From NCBI GenBank assembly GCA_937896705.1, contig CALBOC010000173.1:1-19347 (forward strand): a DNA stretch of 19,347 nt, in the 5' to 3' direction. Shown in pieces: positions 7,320 through 15,747 of this stretch. This DNA comes from an uncultured Micrococcaceae bacterium. GTDB taxonomy: Bacteria; Actinomycetota; Actinomycetes; Actinomycetales; Micrococcaceae. The position numbers and the translations under genes are program-made. Each line of letters opens with the position of its first letter. Within the stretch, counting starts at the first letter, position 1. The notes beneath the pieces are model-generated. The model did no database searches, was not told the DNA's origin, and worked only from the letters and a program-made list of their open reading frames with translations.

Positions 7320-10300
7320 CTACTGTTGATTCGCAATCACGGCGGCCAGTCGACGGTCGTGTTCCTGCAAGCTAGTGACATCCCAGGAGTATTCCCGCTG
7401 CGCCTGAATGGCTTGCAGTGCCGTACCAAACGCAGCCAGGGTGGTGACCAACGGCACACCCAAGGAATTCGCGGCTGCGCGGATTTCATACCCATCGCCT
7501 CGTGCCTCAGATCCGGAAGGGGTGTTGACCACGAGATCCACGCGTCCGTCTTCGAGCTGATCCAAGATGGTCTCGCCGGGTGATTGTGCGTCACTGGTGA
7601 TCTTATCGACGACTTCGGTCATAATCCCGTTGCGGGCGAGCACATCGGCGGTGCCGCCGGTCGAGACGAGTTCGAAGCCCATATCGGTGAGACGTTTGGC
7701 GTGGGTGACGATCCCGCGTTTATCTCGGTTGGCCACCGAAATAAATACCCGACCACTGGTGGGCAGGCGTCCACCCACGGCATCTTGAGATTTCGCATAC
7801 GCTGTGTCGAAGTATTTATCGATCCCCATGACTTCGCCCGTAGAACGCATTTCGGGTCCCAAGAGGGAATCCACGACGCGGCCTTCGGGGGTGCGGAAGC
7901 GAGTGAACGGCAGGACCGCTTCTTTGACGGCGATGGGCGCTCCGAGTGGGAGCGACCAGCCATCGTGCGTGGCCGGTAGGTCACCGGTTTCACGCAGCTG
8001 AGCAATGGTTGAGCCGACGCCGATCTTCGCTGCGGCTTTAGCCAACGCAACGCCGGTTGCTTTCGAGACAAATGGGACGGTCCGTGATGCTCGCGGGTTG
8101 GCTTCGATCACGTAGAGAATGTCAGCGGCCAGGGCGAATTGGATATTAATCAGGCCGCGTACGCCAACGCCTTGAGCGATGGCCTCGGTGGCTTCACGCA
8201 CTCGAGCCAACACGTCGGGCGCCAAAGTGGTCGGTGGCAGGACACAGGCCGAGTCACCCGAGTGAATACCGGCTTCCTCGATGTGTTCCATGATCCCGCC
8301 CATGAACAGTTCGTGCCCGTCGTAGAGCGCATCCACATCAATTTCAATGGCATCATCCAAGAACCGATCCACTAAGACCGGATGTTCTGCGGTGATTTCG
8401 GCGGTGGAGTGCTTGATGTAGTTTGCCAGTTGTTCTTCGTCGTAGACGATCTCCATGCCACGACCGCCCAGCACATAGGAGGGACGGACCAGCACGGGAT
8501 AGCCGATTTCGTCGGCCACCAGTTTGGCGTCCTCGAATGAGACGGCGGTCCCGTTTTTCGGTGCGGTCAGATTCGCTTGTTGCAACACCTGGGCAAATAG
8601 GCCGCGGTGTTCAGCCAGATCGATCGCCTCGGGTGAGGTGCCAAGAATTGTCACCCCAGCATCGGCCAGAGCCTGGGCGAGTTTCAGCGGGGTCTGGCCA
8701 CCCAGCTGGACGAATACGCCCTCGACCGGACCGGTTTGTTGTTCGGCGTGGATGATTTCCAACACGTCTTCGAGCGTGAGTGGCTCGAAATACAGCCGGT
8801 CAGACATATCGGAGTCGGTTGAGACCGTTTCTGGATTGCAGTTGACCAGGACAGTGTCATACCCGGCCTGCTGCATTGCCATGGTGGCATGGACACAGGA
8901 GTAATCGAATTCGACTCCCTGACCGATTCGGTTGGGCCCGGAACCAAGGATGACCACGGTTGGGCGAGTGTGCTCGGTAATTTCGGTTTCGTGGCCGTCA
9001 TAGGAAGAGTAGTGATACGGGGCTTGTGCCACGTGCTCACCGGCTGCGGTATCAACGGATTTATACACCGGACGAATACCCAGCGCATGACGCACTCCGC
9101 GGACCACGGCTTCATCCATGTGCCGCAGCTGCCCAATTTGCTTATCTGAAAAGCCATGTCGTTTGGCGTGTTCCAACACGGCTTTCGTGAGTTCACGGGC
9201 GTTCCGAACATCTTGTGCGACTTCGTTGATCAGCACCAGTTGGTCAATAAACCACGGGTCGATCTTGGTGTTTTCAAAGACCTGCTCCACGGTGGCTCCC
9301 CCGAGCAGCGCGCGTTGGATCTGCCCGAGCCGAGCTGTGGTCGCGGTCTTGGACGCCTCTAAGAGGGCTGCGACTTCGGTGGTATCTGGGATGGTGAAGT
9401 CTAATTCGGCGTCATCGGTTTGTTCTAGTGAGCGCAGGGCTTTTTGCAGGGCCTCAGCGAAGTTGCGCCCAAATGACATGACCTCGCCCACAGCTTTCAT
9501 GGTCGTGGTGAGGGTCGCATCCGCGGCCGGGAATTTCTCAAAGGCAAAGCGTGGAACTTTGACGACCACATAGTCTAGTGCGGGTTCAAACGCAGCGGTG
9601 GTGGTGCCGGTGATATCGTTGGTGACCTCATCCAGGGTGTAACCCAAAGAAAGCTTGGTGGCGATCTTGGCGATCGGGTAACCGGTGGCTTTGGAGGCTA
9701 ACGCTGAAGAACGTGACACGCGCGGGTTCATTTCGATGACTACGATGCGACCATCTTCTGGGTTGACCGCAAACTGAATATTGCACCCGCCCGTGGCGAC
9801 GCCGACTTCTCGAATGATTTTGATCGAAATGTCGCGCATTTTTTGATATTCGCGGTCCGTGAGGGTCACAGCGGGGGCTACCGTAATGGCGTCCCCGGTG
9901 TGCACGCCGACTGGATCAAAGTTTTCGATCGAGCACAGCGCGATGACGTTGTCAGCGCTGTCACGCATCATTTCGAATTCATATTCTTTCCACCCTAAAA
10001 TGGACTCTTCTAGTAAGACTTCCGAGGTGGGAGAGTACTGGATCCCGGCTCCGGCGATGCGGTGCAGATCAGATTCGTTATAAGCCATGCCCGAGCCGAG
10101 CCCACCCATGGTGAACGAGGGGCGCACGACCATCGGGTAGCCAAGTTCTTTGGCTGCTTCGAGCGCTTCATCCATCGTGTGGACAATGACCGAGCGCGCT
10201 GATTCGGCCCCACAGCGCTCCACGACCCCTTTGAAGGCCTCGCGGTCTTCACCGAGTTGGATGGCAGCAATGTTGGCACCAATCAGTTCCACCCCGTATT

Positions 10301-10628
10301 GCTCTAACACTCCGGCCTCGTCCAATTGGATGGCCGTATTGAGCGCGGTTTGGCCGCCCAGAGTCGGCAGGATGGCATCGGGACGTTCTGCGGCAATAAT
10401 TTTTTCCACGACCTCAGCGGTAATGGGTTCCACGTAGGTGGCATCAGCCATTTCGGGGTCGGTCATAATCGTGGCCGGGTTGGAGTTGACCAAGATGACC
10501 CGGATGCCTTCGTCTTTGAGCACGCGGATGGCTTGGGTGCCGGAGTAATCAAATTCTGCGGCCTGGCCGATCACAATGGGTCCGGAGCCGATGACTAATA
10601 CGGAGTGGAGATCTGTGCGTTTTGGCAT
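7320..10628 (-). CDS. carB: Carbamoyl-phosphate synthase large subunit
   Basis: 1102 residues, full length. Makes carbamoyl phosphate from bicarbonate, two ATP and ammonia normally channelled from CarA. The carboxyphosphate ATP-grasp half (about 1-400) keeps R129, R169, H243, E299 and N301, which align with the same numbers in the E. coli enzyme. An oligomerisation region (about 400-555) follows. The carbamoyl-phosphate half (about 556-940) has [33 protein letters not shown] and [20 protein letters not shown]. The C-terminal MGS-like allosteric domain (about 950-1102) has [18 protein letters not shown] and [19 protein letters not shown] lies six bases before the ATG, and the carA stop is nine bases upstream. 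It shows no sign of decay, in contrast to the CarA active site. Confidence 0.97.
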   Translation of the reverse strand: MPKRTDLHSVLVIGSGPIVIGQAAEFDYSGTQAIRVLKDEGIRVILVNSNPATIMTDPEMADATYVEPITAEVVEKIIAAERPDAILPTLGGQTALNTAIQLDEAGVLEQYGVELIGANIAAIQLGEDREAFKGVVERCGAESARSVIVHTMDEALEAAKELGYPMVVRPSFTMGGLGSGMAYNESDLHRIAGAGIQYSPTSEVLLEESILGWKEYEFEMMRDSADNVIALCSIENFDPVGVHTGDAITVAPAVTLTDREYQKMRDISIKIIREVGVATGGCNIQFAVNPEDGRIVVIEMNPRVSRSSALASKATGYPIAKIATKLSLGYTLDEVTNDITGTTTAAFEPALDYVVVKVPRFAFEKFPAADATLTTTMKAVGEVMSFGRNFAEALQKALRSLEQTDDAELDFTIPDTTEVAALLEASKTATTARLGQIQRALLGGATVEQVFENTKIDPWFIDQLVLINEVAQDVRNARELTKAVLEHAKRHGFSDKQIGQLRHMDEAVVRGVRHALGIRPVYKSVDTAAGEHVAQAPYHYSSYDGHETEITEHTRPTVVILGSGPNRIGQGVEFDYSCVHATMAMQQAGYDTVLVNCNPETVSTDSDMSDRLYFEPLTLEDVLEIIHAEQQTGPVEGVFVQLGGQTPLKLAQALADAGVTILGTSPEAIDLAEHRGLFAQVLQQANLTAPKNGTAVSFEDAKLVADEIGYPVLVRPSYVLGGRGMEIVYDEEQLANYIKHSTAEITAEHPVLVDRFLDDAIEIDVDALYDGHELFMGGIMEHIEEAGIHSGDSACVLPPTTLAPDVLARVREATEAIAQGVGVRGLINIQFALAADILYVIEANPRASRTVPFVSKATGVALAKAAAKIGVGSTIAQLRETGDLPATHDGWSLPLGAPIAVKEAVLPFTRFRTPEGRVVDSLLGPEMRSTGEVMGIDKYFDTAYAKSQDAVGGRLPTSGRVFISVANRDKRGIVTHAKRLTDMGFELVSTGGTADVLARNGIMTEVVDKITSDAQSPGETILDQLEDGRVDLVVNTPSGSEARGDGYEIRAAANSLGVPLVTTLAAFGTALQAIQAQREYSWDVTSLQEHDRRLAAVIANQQ

Positions 10629-10637
10629 GGTAGGTCC

Positions 10638-11768
10638 TTAGTCTTCTTTTCCGGTGGCCATCAGGGTTGCGAACTCATCGAACACCGGGTGCGGTTCATC
10701 GACGGCAAGTGCGGTGTTTTCGGGGTAATACTGCACGGTCAAGACCGGCAGTTGCTCGGCACGTAAGGCTTCAACAGAGTGATCGTTCAGGCTGTGCTGC
10801 GTCACGGTGACCTCACCGTAGCTGGTGTTCGGAGCAGCGTGGGTGCCCAGGGGCGCATCGACGGCGTAGTGATGGTTTTGGTTGGTGATAAGGCTTTGTC
10901 CCGACGCAACATCAAAGACCGGCTGATTGGGTCCGCGCTGGGCTTGCGGTAGCAGCGTTGAGGCATACCCCAAGGCGGCGGCAACGATCTGGTGGCCCAG
11001 GCCAATTCCTAAAACCGGGGTTTGTGCGTCCAGCAACGCAGCGGCCAGAGCGATTTGATCGGTGGCTTCAGCTGGATTGCCGGGACCCGAAGAGAACACC
11101 ACGCCATCGACATTAGCGGCGGTGAGCTCTTCGATCGTGGTTGAGGCCGGCATGACCTTGACGGTGTTCCCGCGTTGTACCAGCTGGGTGATGGTGGCTC
11201 GTCGAACGCCTAAATCAATTAGCGCAACGGTGGCTTGGGGTTGATCGGCAGCGACGTCATAGGCTTCATCTGTGGTGACTGTCTCGAGCAGTTGTGCCGT
11301 GGCGGCTGGTTGCCAGGCGCGCACTTGAGCTACGAGTTCCGCGTCGGTGGCTTGAGCGTCAGCCCCGCCGAAAATGCCTGCGGCGACTTGTCCGCTGCGT
11401 CGAATGTGACGCGTGAGGGCACGCGTATCAATTCCCGAGATACCGACCACTCCGGCGGTCATAAGATCGTCTACCAGGGAGCGTTCGGACTGCCAGTTTG
11501 AGCGGGTTCGGGCGGGATCACGAACGACGACACCGGTTGGCCAGTATCGATCAGATTCGGCGTCAGCATCATTGACGCCCACATTGCCGATGTGCGGGAA
11601 GGTGAACACCATGATGGTGCCGACATTTGCGGGGTTTGTCAGGCTGTGCTGGTACCCGGTCATTGTGGTGTCAAAGATCAGGTTGCCAAAGACGGCGCCG
11701 GTTGCTGCATAGGAGGTGCCGGCGTAGATGGTGCCATCTGCCAGAACAAGTTTGGCTGATGCGCTCAT
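10638..11768 (-). CDS. carA: Carbamoyl-phosphate synthase small subunit with a disabled glutaminase site
   Basis: 376 residues. The N-terminal CarA domain (about 1-150) is conserved (GTSYAATGAVFGNLIFDTTMTGYQHSLTNPA, FPHIGNVGVN, RSNWQSERSLVDDL). The C-terminal class I glutamine amidotransferase fold (about 178-372) is present: VALIDLG, SSGPGNPAE, QNHHYAVD and QYYPE. However, the nucleophile motif GICxGxQ reads GIGLGHQ, with Gly256 (GGC, 11001-11003) in place of Cys. The catalytic His of QYHPE is Tyr348 (TAC, 10725-10727). Glu350 of the triad remains. Nearby family positions also differ (RGPNQPV, NHHY instead of NHGF). The reading frame is intact, with a GGAAGG site upstream and an ATGA overlap with the preceding gene. 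It should still dock to CarB but not hydrolyse glutamine. Confidence 0.93.
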   Translation of the reverse strand: MSASAKLVLADGTIYAGTSYAATGAVFGNLIFDTTMTGYQHSLTNPANVGTIMVFTFPHIGNVGVNDADAESDRYWPTGVVVRDPARTRSNWQSERSLVDDLMTAGVVGISGIDTRALTRHIRRSGQVAAGIFGGADAQATDAELVAQVRAWQPAATAQLLETVTTDEAYDVAADQPQATVALIDLGVRRATITQLVQRGNTVKVMPASTTIEELTAANVDGVVFSSGPGNPAEATDQIALAAALLDAQTPVLGIGLGHQIVAAALGYASTLLPQAQRGPNQPVFDVASGQSLITNQNHHYAVDAPLGTHAAPNTSYGEVTVTQHSLNDHSVEALRAEQLPVLTVQYYPENTALAVDEPHPVFDEFATLMATGKED

Positions 11769-12274
11769 GCTGTCTGCCTTCCGTTGGTGAATGTTTCTAG
11801 TGCGGTGCGAAGTGTCTGGTGTTCCGAGATGGTTTCGGTACGTAGACCGGTGGTGACCTCGGTGTCGTCTAAGTTCCAGGTGATAGCCAAAATGCCGTCT
11901 TTTTCCACGAATTTTCCGGCGATACCCGACACGGTGGCGATCTGGGTGATTTGTGGGGCGGGGATAAAGAAATTTGGTTCCCCCGCCCGCAGCAGCACCA
12001 CCCCTTCGGGATGTACCTCGATGCGAGACTGGCTGCGGTTACCTAACCGATGCGCGGTGACCCGTTCTAGGAGGTGTTGGCCCAGCACCGTGGTGACGTA
12101 GGTGCCCTCCACCGCTGCGGTGGGTTCGCGTTCCAACAACTGGGCTGGAACCTCGGTGGGGGCTGCAAGATGGTTTTGTCGCTTGGTGCGGTTCCGGCGG
12201 CCGAAATAGATACCCAACAGGATGAGCGCCACCAGTATGGCGGTGAGTGTGACGGTAAATGTTGTTTCGTCCAA
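11765..12274 (-). CDS. Membrane-anchored PH-like domain protein of the pyrimidine operon (Rv1382-like)
   Basis: 169 residues of unknown function. One N-terminal transmembrane helix (about 7-25, FTVTLTAILVALILLGIYF) is followed by a basic stop-transfer stretch (GRRNRTKRQ). A soluble beta-rich domain (about 55-160) then follows: VEGTYVTTVLGQHLLERVTAHRLGNRSQSRIEVHPEGVVLLRAGEPNFFIPAPQI... and the segment GKFVEKDGILAITWNLDDTEVTTGLR. This resembles the bacterial PH-like proteins encoded between pyrC and carA in many actinobacteria (M. tuberculosis Rv1382, called an export or membrane protein). The start is TTG with AAGGA about 11 bases upstream; no in-frame ATG would keep the membrane helix. Its stop overlaps the carA start (ATGA), so it is translationally coupled to carA. 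Confidence 0.85.
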   Translation of the reverse strand: MDETTFTVTLTAILVALILLGIYFGRRNRTKRQNHLAAPTEVPAQLLEREPTAAVEGTYVTTVLGQHLLERVTAHRLGNRSQSRIEVHPEGVVLLRAGEPNFFIPAPQITQIATVSGIAGKFVEKDGILAITWNLDDTEVTTGLRTETISEHQTLRTALETFTNGRQTA

Positions 12275-12291
12275 GGGTGGATCGTTCCTTC

Positions 12292-13617
12292 TCAGCTGTG
12301 CCGGTATGGGGTCGTCAGGTTGGCGTCCGCGACGACTTGGTGGCCGCGGTAGAATACGTCGGTGACTTGCCCGGAGAGCTCCATGCCGCGATATGGCGAG
12401 TTGGTTGATTTGGAAGCGTGGTCGGTCGGGTTGACCGTGAAGTTGTGTCGCGGGTCGTAGACGGCAAGATTCGCGACCGCTCCTTCAACCAGTCCCCCGG
12501 TGTCACTGAGCTGACCCTGCTCGGTGTGCCGGTAGATGCGGGCGGGATTGGCTGACATGACGCGTGCTACGCCGTGCCAGTCCAGCAGCCCGGTGTCGAC
12601 CATGGCGTGCTGGATGACCGGCAGCGCGGTTTCTAGCCCGGTCATGCCCATGGCTGCCACCACCCACTCGCATTGTTTGGTCTCTTGGGTGTGGGGCGCG
12701 TGATCAGTGCCGACCGTATCGATCGTGCCGTCGGCGAGTCCTTCGCGTAGCGCGTGCACATCGGAATCTTTGCGCAATGGGGGGTTGACCTTATAGACCG
12801 GGTCGTAGGTTTTGACATAGTCTTCGGTCAACAGCAAGTGGTGCGGGGTGACTTCTGCTGTCACGCTGATGCCTTGGGATTTGGCCCACCGAATCAGTTC
12901 GACCGATCCGGCGGTGGAGACGTGGCAGATGTGCACCCGGGAGTCGACATGCTGCGCTAGCAGGACATCCCGGGCGATAATCGATTCTTCCGCCACGGCT
13001 GGCCAGCCGGCTAAGCCCAGTTCTGACGACAGCGCGGATTCGTTCATCTGCGCGCCTTCGGTCAGTCGCGGCTCTTGGGCGTGCTGGGCGATGAACCCGT
13101 CAAACGATTTCACATATTCCAGCGCGCGACGCATCAGTACGGGGTCCCAGACACACATGCCGTCATCGGAGAACATCGTGACTTGGGCTGCGGAATCGTA
13201 CATCGCTGATAATTCTGCCAGGCGTTGACCCGCAAGACCAACCGTGACCGCGCCCACCGGATAGACGTCGGTCCAACCGGATTGTCTGCCTAAGCGGTGG
13301 ACTTGTTCAACCACCCCGGCGGTATCTGCCACCGGATTGGAATTTGCCATCGCGTGCACCGCAGTAAAGCCGCCTTTGGCTGCCGCCTGGGTTCCCGTCT
13401 CGACGGTTTCGGCATCATCGTTGCCGGGTTCGCGCAGGTGAGTGTGGAGATCAACGAGGCCTGGCAGAACGATCTTGCCTGTGGCATCTATGACCTGTTC
13501 AGCCTCGTGAGACCGGTTGTTACCCAGGTGGGCAATGGTGCCGTTCGCGTCGATGGCGATATCCGTGGCGATACCGTCAGGAGTCGTGCCGCCGGTGATC
13601 AGATACGAGATGGTCAT
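12292..13617 (-). CDS. pyrC: Dihydroorotase, type I
   Basis: Cyclises N-carbamoyl-aspartate to dihydroorotate. From the ATG at 13617 the protein is 441 residues. Metal-site motifs are DLHTHLREPG, FSDDGMCV (bridging Asp of class I enzymes), AQHAQEPRL, ICHVSTAGS, EVTPHHLLL and GTDHAPHT. NPARIYRH and the C-terminal beta domain (VANLAVYDPRHNFTV...SPYRGMELSG) are complete. Two starts compete. The ATG at 13617 has AAAGG seven bases upstream and matches the usual N-terminus. An ATG at 13632, five codons earlier, overlaps the pyrB stop (ATGA) but has a poorer site. I prefer 13617. Confidence 0.95.
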   Translation of the reverse strand: MTISYLITGGTTPDGIATDIAIDANGTIAHLGNNRSHEAEQVIDATGKIVLPGLVDLHTHLREPGNDDAETVETGTQAAAKGGFTAVHAMANSNPVADTAGVVEQVHRLGRQSGWTDVYPVGAVTVGLAGQRLAELSAMYDSAAQVTMFSDDGMCVWDPVLMRRALEYVKSFDGFIAQHAQEPRLTEGAQMNESALSSELGLAGWPAVAEESIIARDVLLAQHVDSRVHICHVSTAGSVELIRWAKSQGISVTAEVTPHHLLLTEDYVKTYDPVYKVNPPLRKDSDVHALREGLADGTIDTVGTDHAPHTQETKQCEWVVAAMGMTGLETALPVIQHAMVDTGLLDWHGVARVMSANPARIYRHTEQGQLSDTGGLVEGAVANLAVYDPRHNFTVNPTDHASKSTNSPYRGMELSGQVTDVFYRGHQVVADANLTTPYRHS

Positions 13618-13628
13618 GGTCTGGCCTT

Positions 13629-14579
13629 TCATTGCCCTAATTGCCCTGCCAACAGCAGGTACAACACTGCCATACGGACTGACACGCCGTTGGCGACTTG
13701 TTCCAGTGCGGTGTTCTGTGCGGAATCCGCTGCCGCGGCTGAAATTTCAAGTCCACGGTTCATCGGTCCGGGGTGCATGATCAGCGTTGGCGTACCCGCG
13801 ATGGTCTTGTAGCGATCGTTGGTTAAGCCCCATCTGCGCGTGTATTCGGCGGCTGAGGGGAAGAAATCCCCCGACATGCGTTCGGCCTGCACCCGGAGCA
13901 TCATGACCGCCTCGGGGCGTTGTGTCAACAGCGCATCCAAGTCATAGTTCACTTCGACCGGCCAGGTGTGTACGCCCACCGGCATCAGGGTCGGTGGACC
14001 CGACAGGGTCACCTGGGCGCCTAAGGTGTGCAGTAACCACACATTGGACCGGGCCACGCGCGAATGCAGTATGTCGCCCACGATGACCACGTGGATGCCG
14101 GCTAAATCTTTGCCGGTCCCCTGCTGGTCGTAGAGTCGGTTGCGCAACGTGAAGGCGTCTAATAGTGCTTGCGTGGGGTGTTCGTGGGTGCCGTCACCGG
14201 CATTGATGACGGCCGAAGACGACCATCCGAAGTTCGCCAATTGCTGTGCCGCCCCGGAAGCCCAGTGGCGCATCACAATCGCGTCTCCACCGATAGCTTC
14301 GAGTGTTTGGACGGTGTCTTTGAGTGATTCTCCTTTGGACACGGAGGACGTCTTGACCGCGAAGTTCAACACATCGGCTGATAATCGTTTGGCCGCTGCT
14401 TCAAAGGAGGTGCGGGTACGCGTGGAGTCTTCGAAAAAGAGATTCACCACGGTTTGGCCGCGCAGCGTGGGCAGTTTTTTGATGGATCGATCCGAGACGG
14501 AAGCCATTTCTTGGGCGGTATCCAAGATCGCCAGGGCGTTATCATATGACAGGTCGCGGGTCGCGAGCAGGTGACGCAT
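13629..14579 (-). CDS. pyrB: Aspartate carbamoyltransferase catalytic subunit
   Basis: 316 residues; joins carbamoyl phosphate and aspartate, the committed step of pyrimidine synthesis. The carbamoyl-phosphate loop is [13 protein letters not shown], followed by [12 protein letters not shown] (catalytic Lys), [26 protein letters not shown] and [12 protein letters not shown]. The aspartate loop is [10 protein letters not shown], and [11 protein letters not shown] follows. No regulatory pyrI follows, as expected outside the enterobacteria. The ATG overlaps the pyrR TAA by one base (TAATG), implying coupled translation. As consumer of carbamoyl phosphate it depends on the unusual CarA/CarB encoded downstream. 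Confidence 0.96.
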   Translation of the reverse strand: MRHLLATRDLSYDNALAILDTAQEMASVSDRSIKKLPTLRGQTVVNLFFEDSTRTRTSFEAAAKRLSADVLNFAVKTSSVSKGESLKDTVQTLEAIGGDAIVMRHWASGAAQQLANFGWSSSAVINAGDGTHEHPTQALLDAFTLRNRLYDQQGTGKDLAGIHVVIVGDILHSRVARSNVWLLHTLGAQVTLSGPPTLMPVGVHTWPVEVNYDLDALLTQRPEAVMMLRVQAERMSGDFFPSAAEYTRRWGLTNDRYKTIAGTPTLIMHPGPMNRGLEISAAAADSAQNTALEQVANGVSVRMAVLYLLLAGQLGQ

Positions 14580-15163
14580 TAGTCGATCACATCCACGATT
14601 TGCACCTGATCGGCGGTGTAGTACGGTTCGTCACCGTCAATTTCGGCCAGATGAACGCGCACGTGCTCTGAGGACGAGGTCGGCAGGTTCTTGCCTACAT
14701 AGTCCGCACGCAGTGGTAGTTGCCGATGGCCGCGGTCGACTAGTACCGCAAGACGTACTGTGTGCGGGCGTCCGATATCGGATAGCGCATCAAGTGCGGC
14801 ACGTATGGTGCGCCCGGAGTATAAGACATCATCGACCAGCACCACCACAGCGTTGTCGATGCCGACCGGGGGGATGATGGTCGAGGCTGGTACGCGTGTA
14901 CCAGTCCGGCCTAGATCATCCCGGTACAGGGTGATGTCGAGCTGGCCGGTGCGCTCAGCAGCGATAAAGTCGGGCTCGATCTCCGCTAATTTCTCGGCAA
15001 GCCGGTTGGCTAATGGCACGCCGCGACGCGGGATGCCTAGGACCAAGAGATTGTCGGTGCCTCGGTTAGCTTCTAGAATTTCATGGGCAATGCGTGTCAG
15101 GACCCGATTGATATCGGCTGCTGACATCACGGTGCGGACTTTTCGCACAGGTTCTTGCACCAC
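14579..15163 (-). CDS. pyrR: PyrR, RNA-binding pyr operon regulator / uracil phosphoribosyltransferase
   Basis: 194 residues. In this family PyrR binds pyr mRNA in the presence of UMP and represses expression, and it also has phosphoribosyltransferase activity. Seen here are [35 protein letters not shown], the PRPP loop [19 protein letters not shown] (about 107-125), and [26 protein letters not shown]. The start is GTG (GTG-GTG, either usable) with a strong AAAGGAG five bases upstream. That Shine-Dalgarno sequence lies inside a PyrR-binding hairpin, so the protein probably controls its own translation and, through coupling, that of pyrB onward. Confidence 0.96.
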   Translation of the reverse strand: MVQEPVRKVRTVMSAADINRVLTRIAHEILEANRGTDNLLVLGIPRRGVPLANRLAEKLAEIEPDFIAAERTGQLDITLYRDDLGRTGTRVPASTIIPPVGIDNAVVVLVDDVLYSGRTIRAALDALSDIGRPHTVRLAVLVDRGHRQLPLRADYVGKNLPTSSSEHVRVHLAEIDGDEPYYTADQVQIVDVID

Positions 15164-15169
15164 GATTTC

Positions 15170-15203
15170 TCCTTTCCCGCCTCACGGGACGGTGTTTAAA
15201 GGA
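15170..15203 (-). promoter_or_regulatory. PyrR-binding RNA hairpin overlapping the pyrR Shine-Dalgarno sequence
   Basis: Reading the minus strand, UCCUUU (15203-15198) pairs with AAAGGA (15175-15170). An asymmetric bulge follows (AAACA on one side, G on the other). Above it, CCGUC (15192-15188) pairs with GGCGG (15181-15177) in five pairs, one of them G-U, closing the hexaloop CCGUGA. The loop fits the known PyrR consensus CNGNGA, and the stretch CCCGTGAGG fits CCNGNGAGG. The lower 3' arm is the pyrR ribosome binding site. When PyrR-UMP stabilises the hairpin the site would be hidden. That gives translational repression as shown for Mycobacterium smegmatis, rather than the Bacillus attenuation mechanism. 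No terminator hairpin lies between this element and pyrR. Confidence 0.85.
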
Positions 15204-15246
15204 TGTGCGGGATCCGTGGTGTTCCCGTCATTCTCATGCGTTGTAA

Positions 15247-15275
15247 CTGTAGCACCGCTGGGATGCTACAGCGGT
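15247..15275 (-). repeat. Overlapping dyads (two mutually exclusive hairpins) between nusB and pyrR
   Basis: On the minus strand, CTGTAGCA (15271-15264) and TGCTACAG (15254-15247) form a perfect 8-bp inverted repeat with a 9-base spacer. The overlapping pair ACCGCTG (15275-15269) and CAGCGGT (15260-15254) forms a perfect 7-bp repeat with an 8-base spacer. Both share bases and cannot form together. The segment starts 4 bases after the nusB stop, so one form may be the nusB terminator, although no T-run follows. The 8-bp/N9 geometry would also suit a protein operator upstream of pyrR. The function is not determined. Confidence 0.5.
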
Positions 15276-15279
15276 CGAA

Positions 15280-15723
15280 TTACAGCAATAAGGTGGGTTT
15301 AAGTTCCTGTAAGCGACCAAGGACACCATTGACGTACCCGGGTGAGTCGTCGTTGGAGTATTCCTTCGCCATATTCACGGCCTCATTGACGGCTGCCGCG
15401 TCGGGCATTTCGTCGTTGAACAGTAGCTCCCATGCGCCTAGTCGCAGAATGGATTTGTCCACGGCGAGCATCCGCTCCATGGTCCAACCGTGAGCGTATT
15501 GGGCTAGCAGTTCATCAATTTGTTCTTGATGAGTGATCACTCCATCGATGATGGCTGCGGTGTAGGGGTTGATCGTTTGATCGGTGTATTCTCGTCGCCG
15601 CTGGAGGGCGTCGAGCGGTGTCGTGTGGCGGTGTTCGGCTTCGAAGAGGATTTCGAGGGCCCGGCGTCGGGCCCTGCCGCGGGCGCCAATTTTATGGGGT
15701 TTATTGTCTGATGATTTTGTCAA
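15280..15723 (-). CDS. nusB: Transcription antitermination factor NusB
   Basis: 147 residues; with NusE (S10) it binds boxA RNA for rRNA antitermination. The basic N-terminus and first helix (GARGRARRRALEILFEAEHR) are typical. INPYTAAIIDGVITHQEQIDELLAQYAHGWTMERMLAVDKSILRLGAWELLF and the C-terminal AVNEAVNMAKEYSNDDSPGYVNGVLGRL are diagnostic. The start is TTG with GGAG about ten bases upstream. It follows efp by 24 bases, so the two are probably co-transcribed. Its C-terminus is followed by a dyad and the pyr leader. Confidence 0.93.
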   Translation of the reverse strand: MTKSSDNKPHKIGARGRARRRALEILFEAEHRHTTPLDALQRRREYTDQTINPYTAAIIDGVITHQEQIDELLAQYAHGWTMERMLAVDKSILRLGAWELLFNDEMPDAAAVNEAVNMAKEYSNDDSPGYVNGVLGRLQELKPTLLL

Positions 15724-15747
15724 TGTAGTGCTACTCCGTGCCAGGGG

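Noticed and set aside
10638..11768. Idea that carA is a pseudogene or that the altered residues are sequencing errors
   Set aside because: The gene is full length, has a good ribosome site and coupled overlap, and shows two separate catalytic substitutions with further changes around the pocket.
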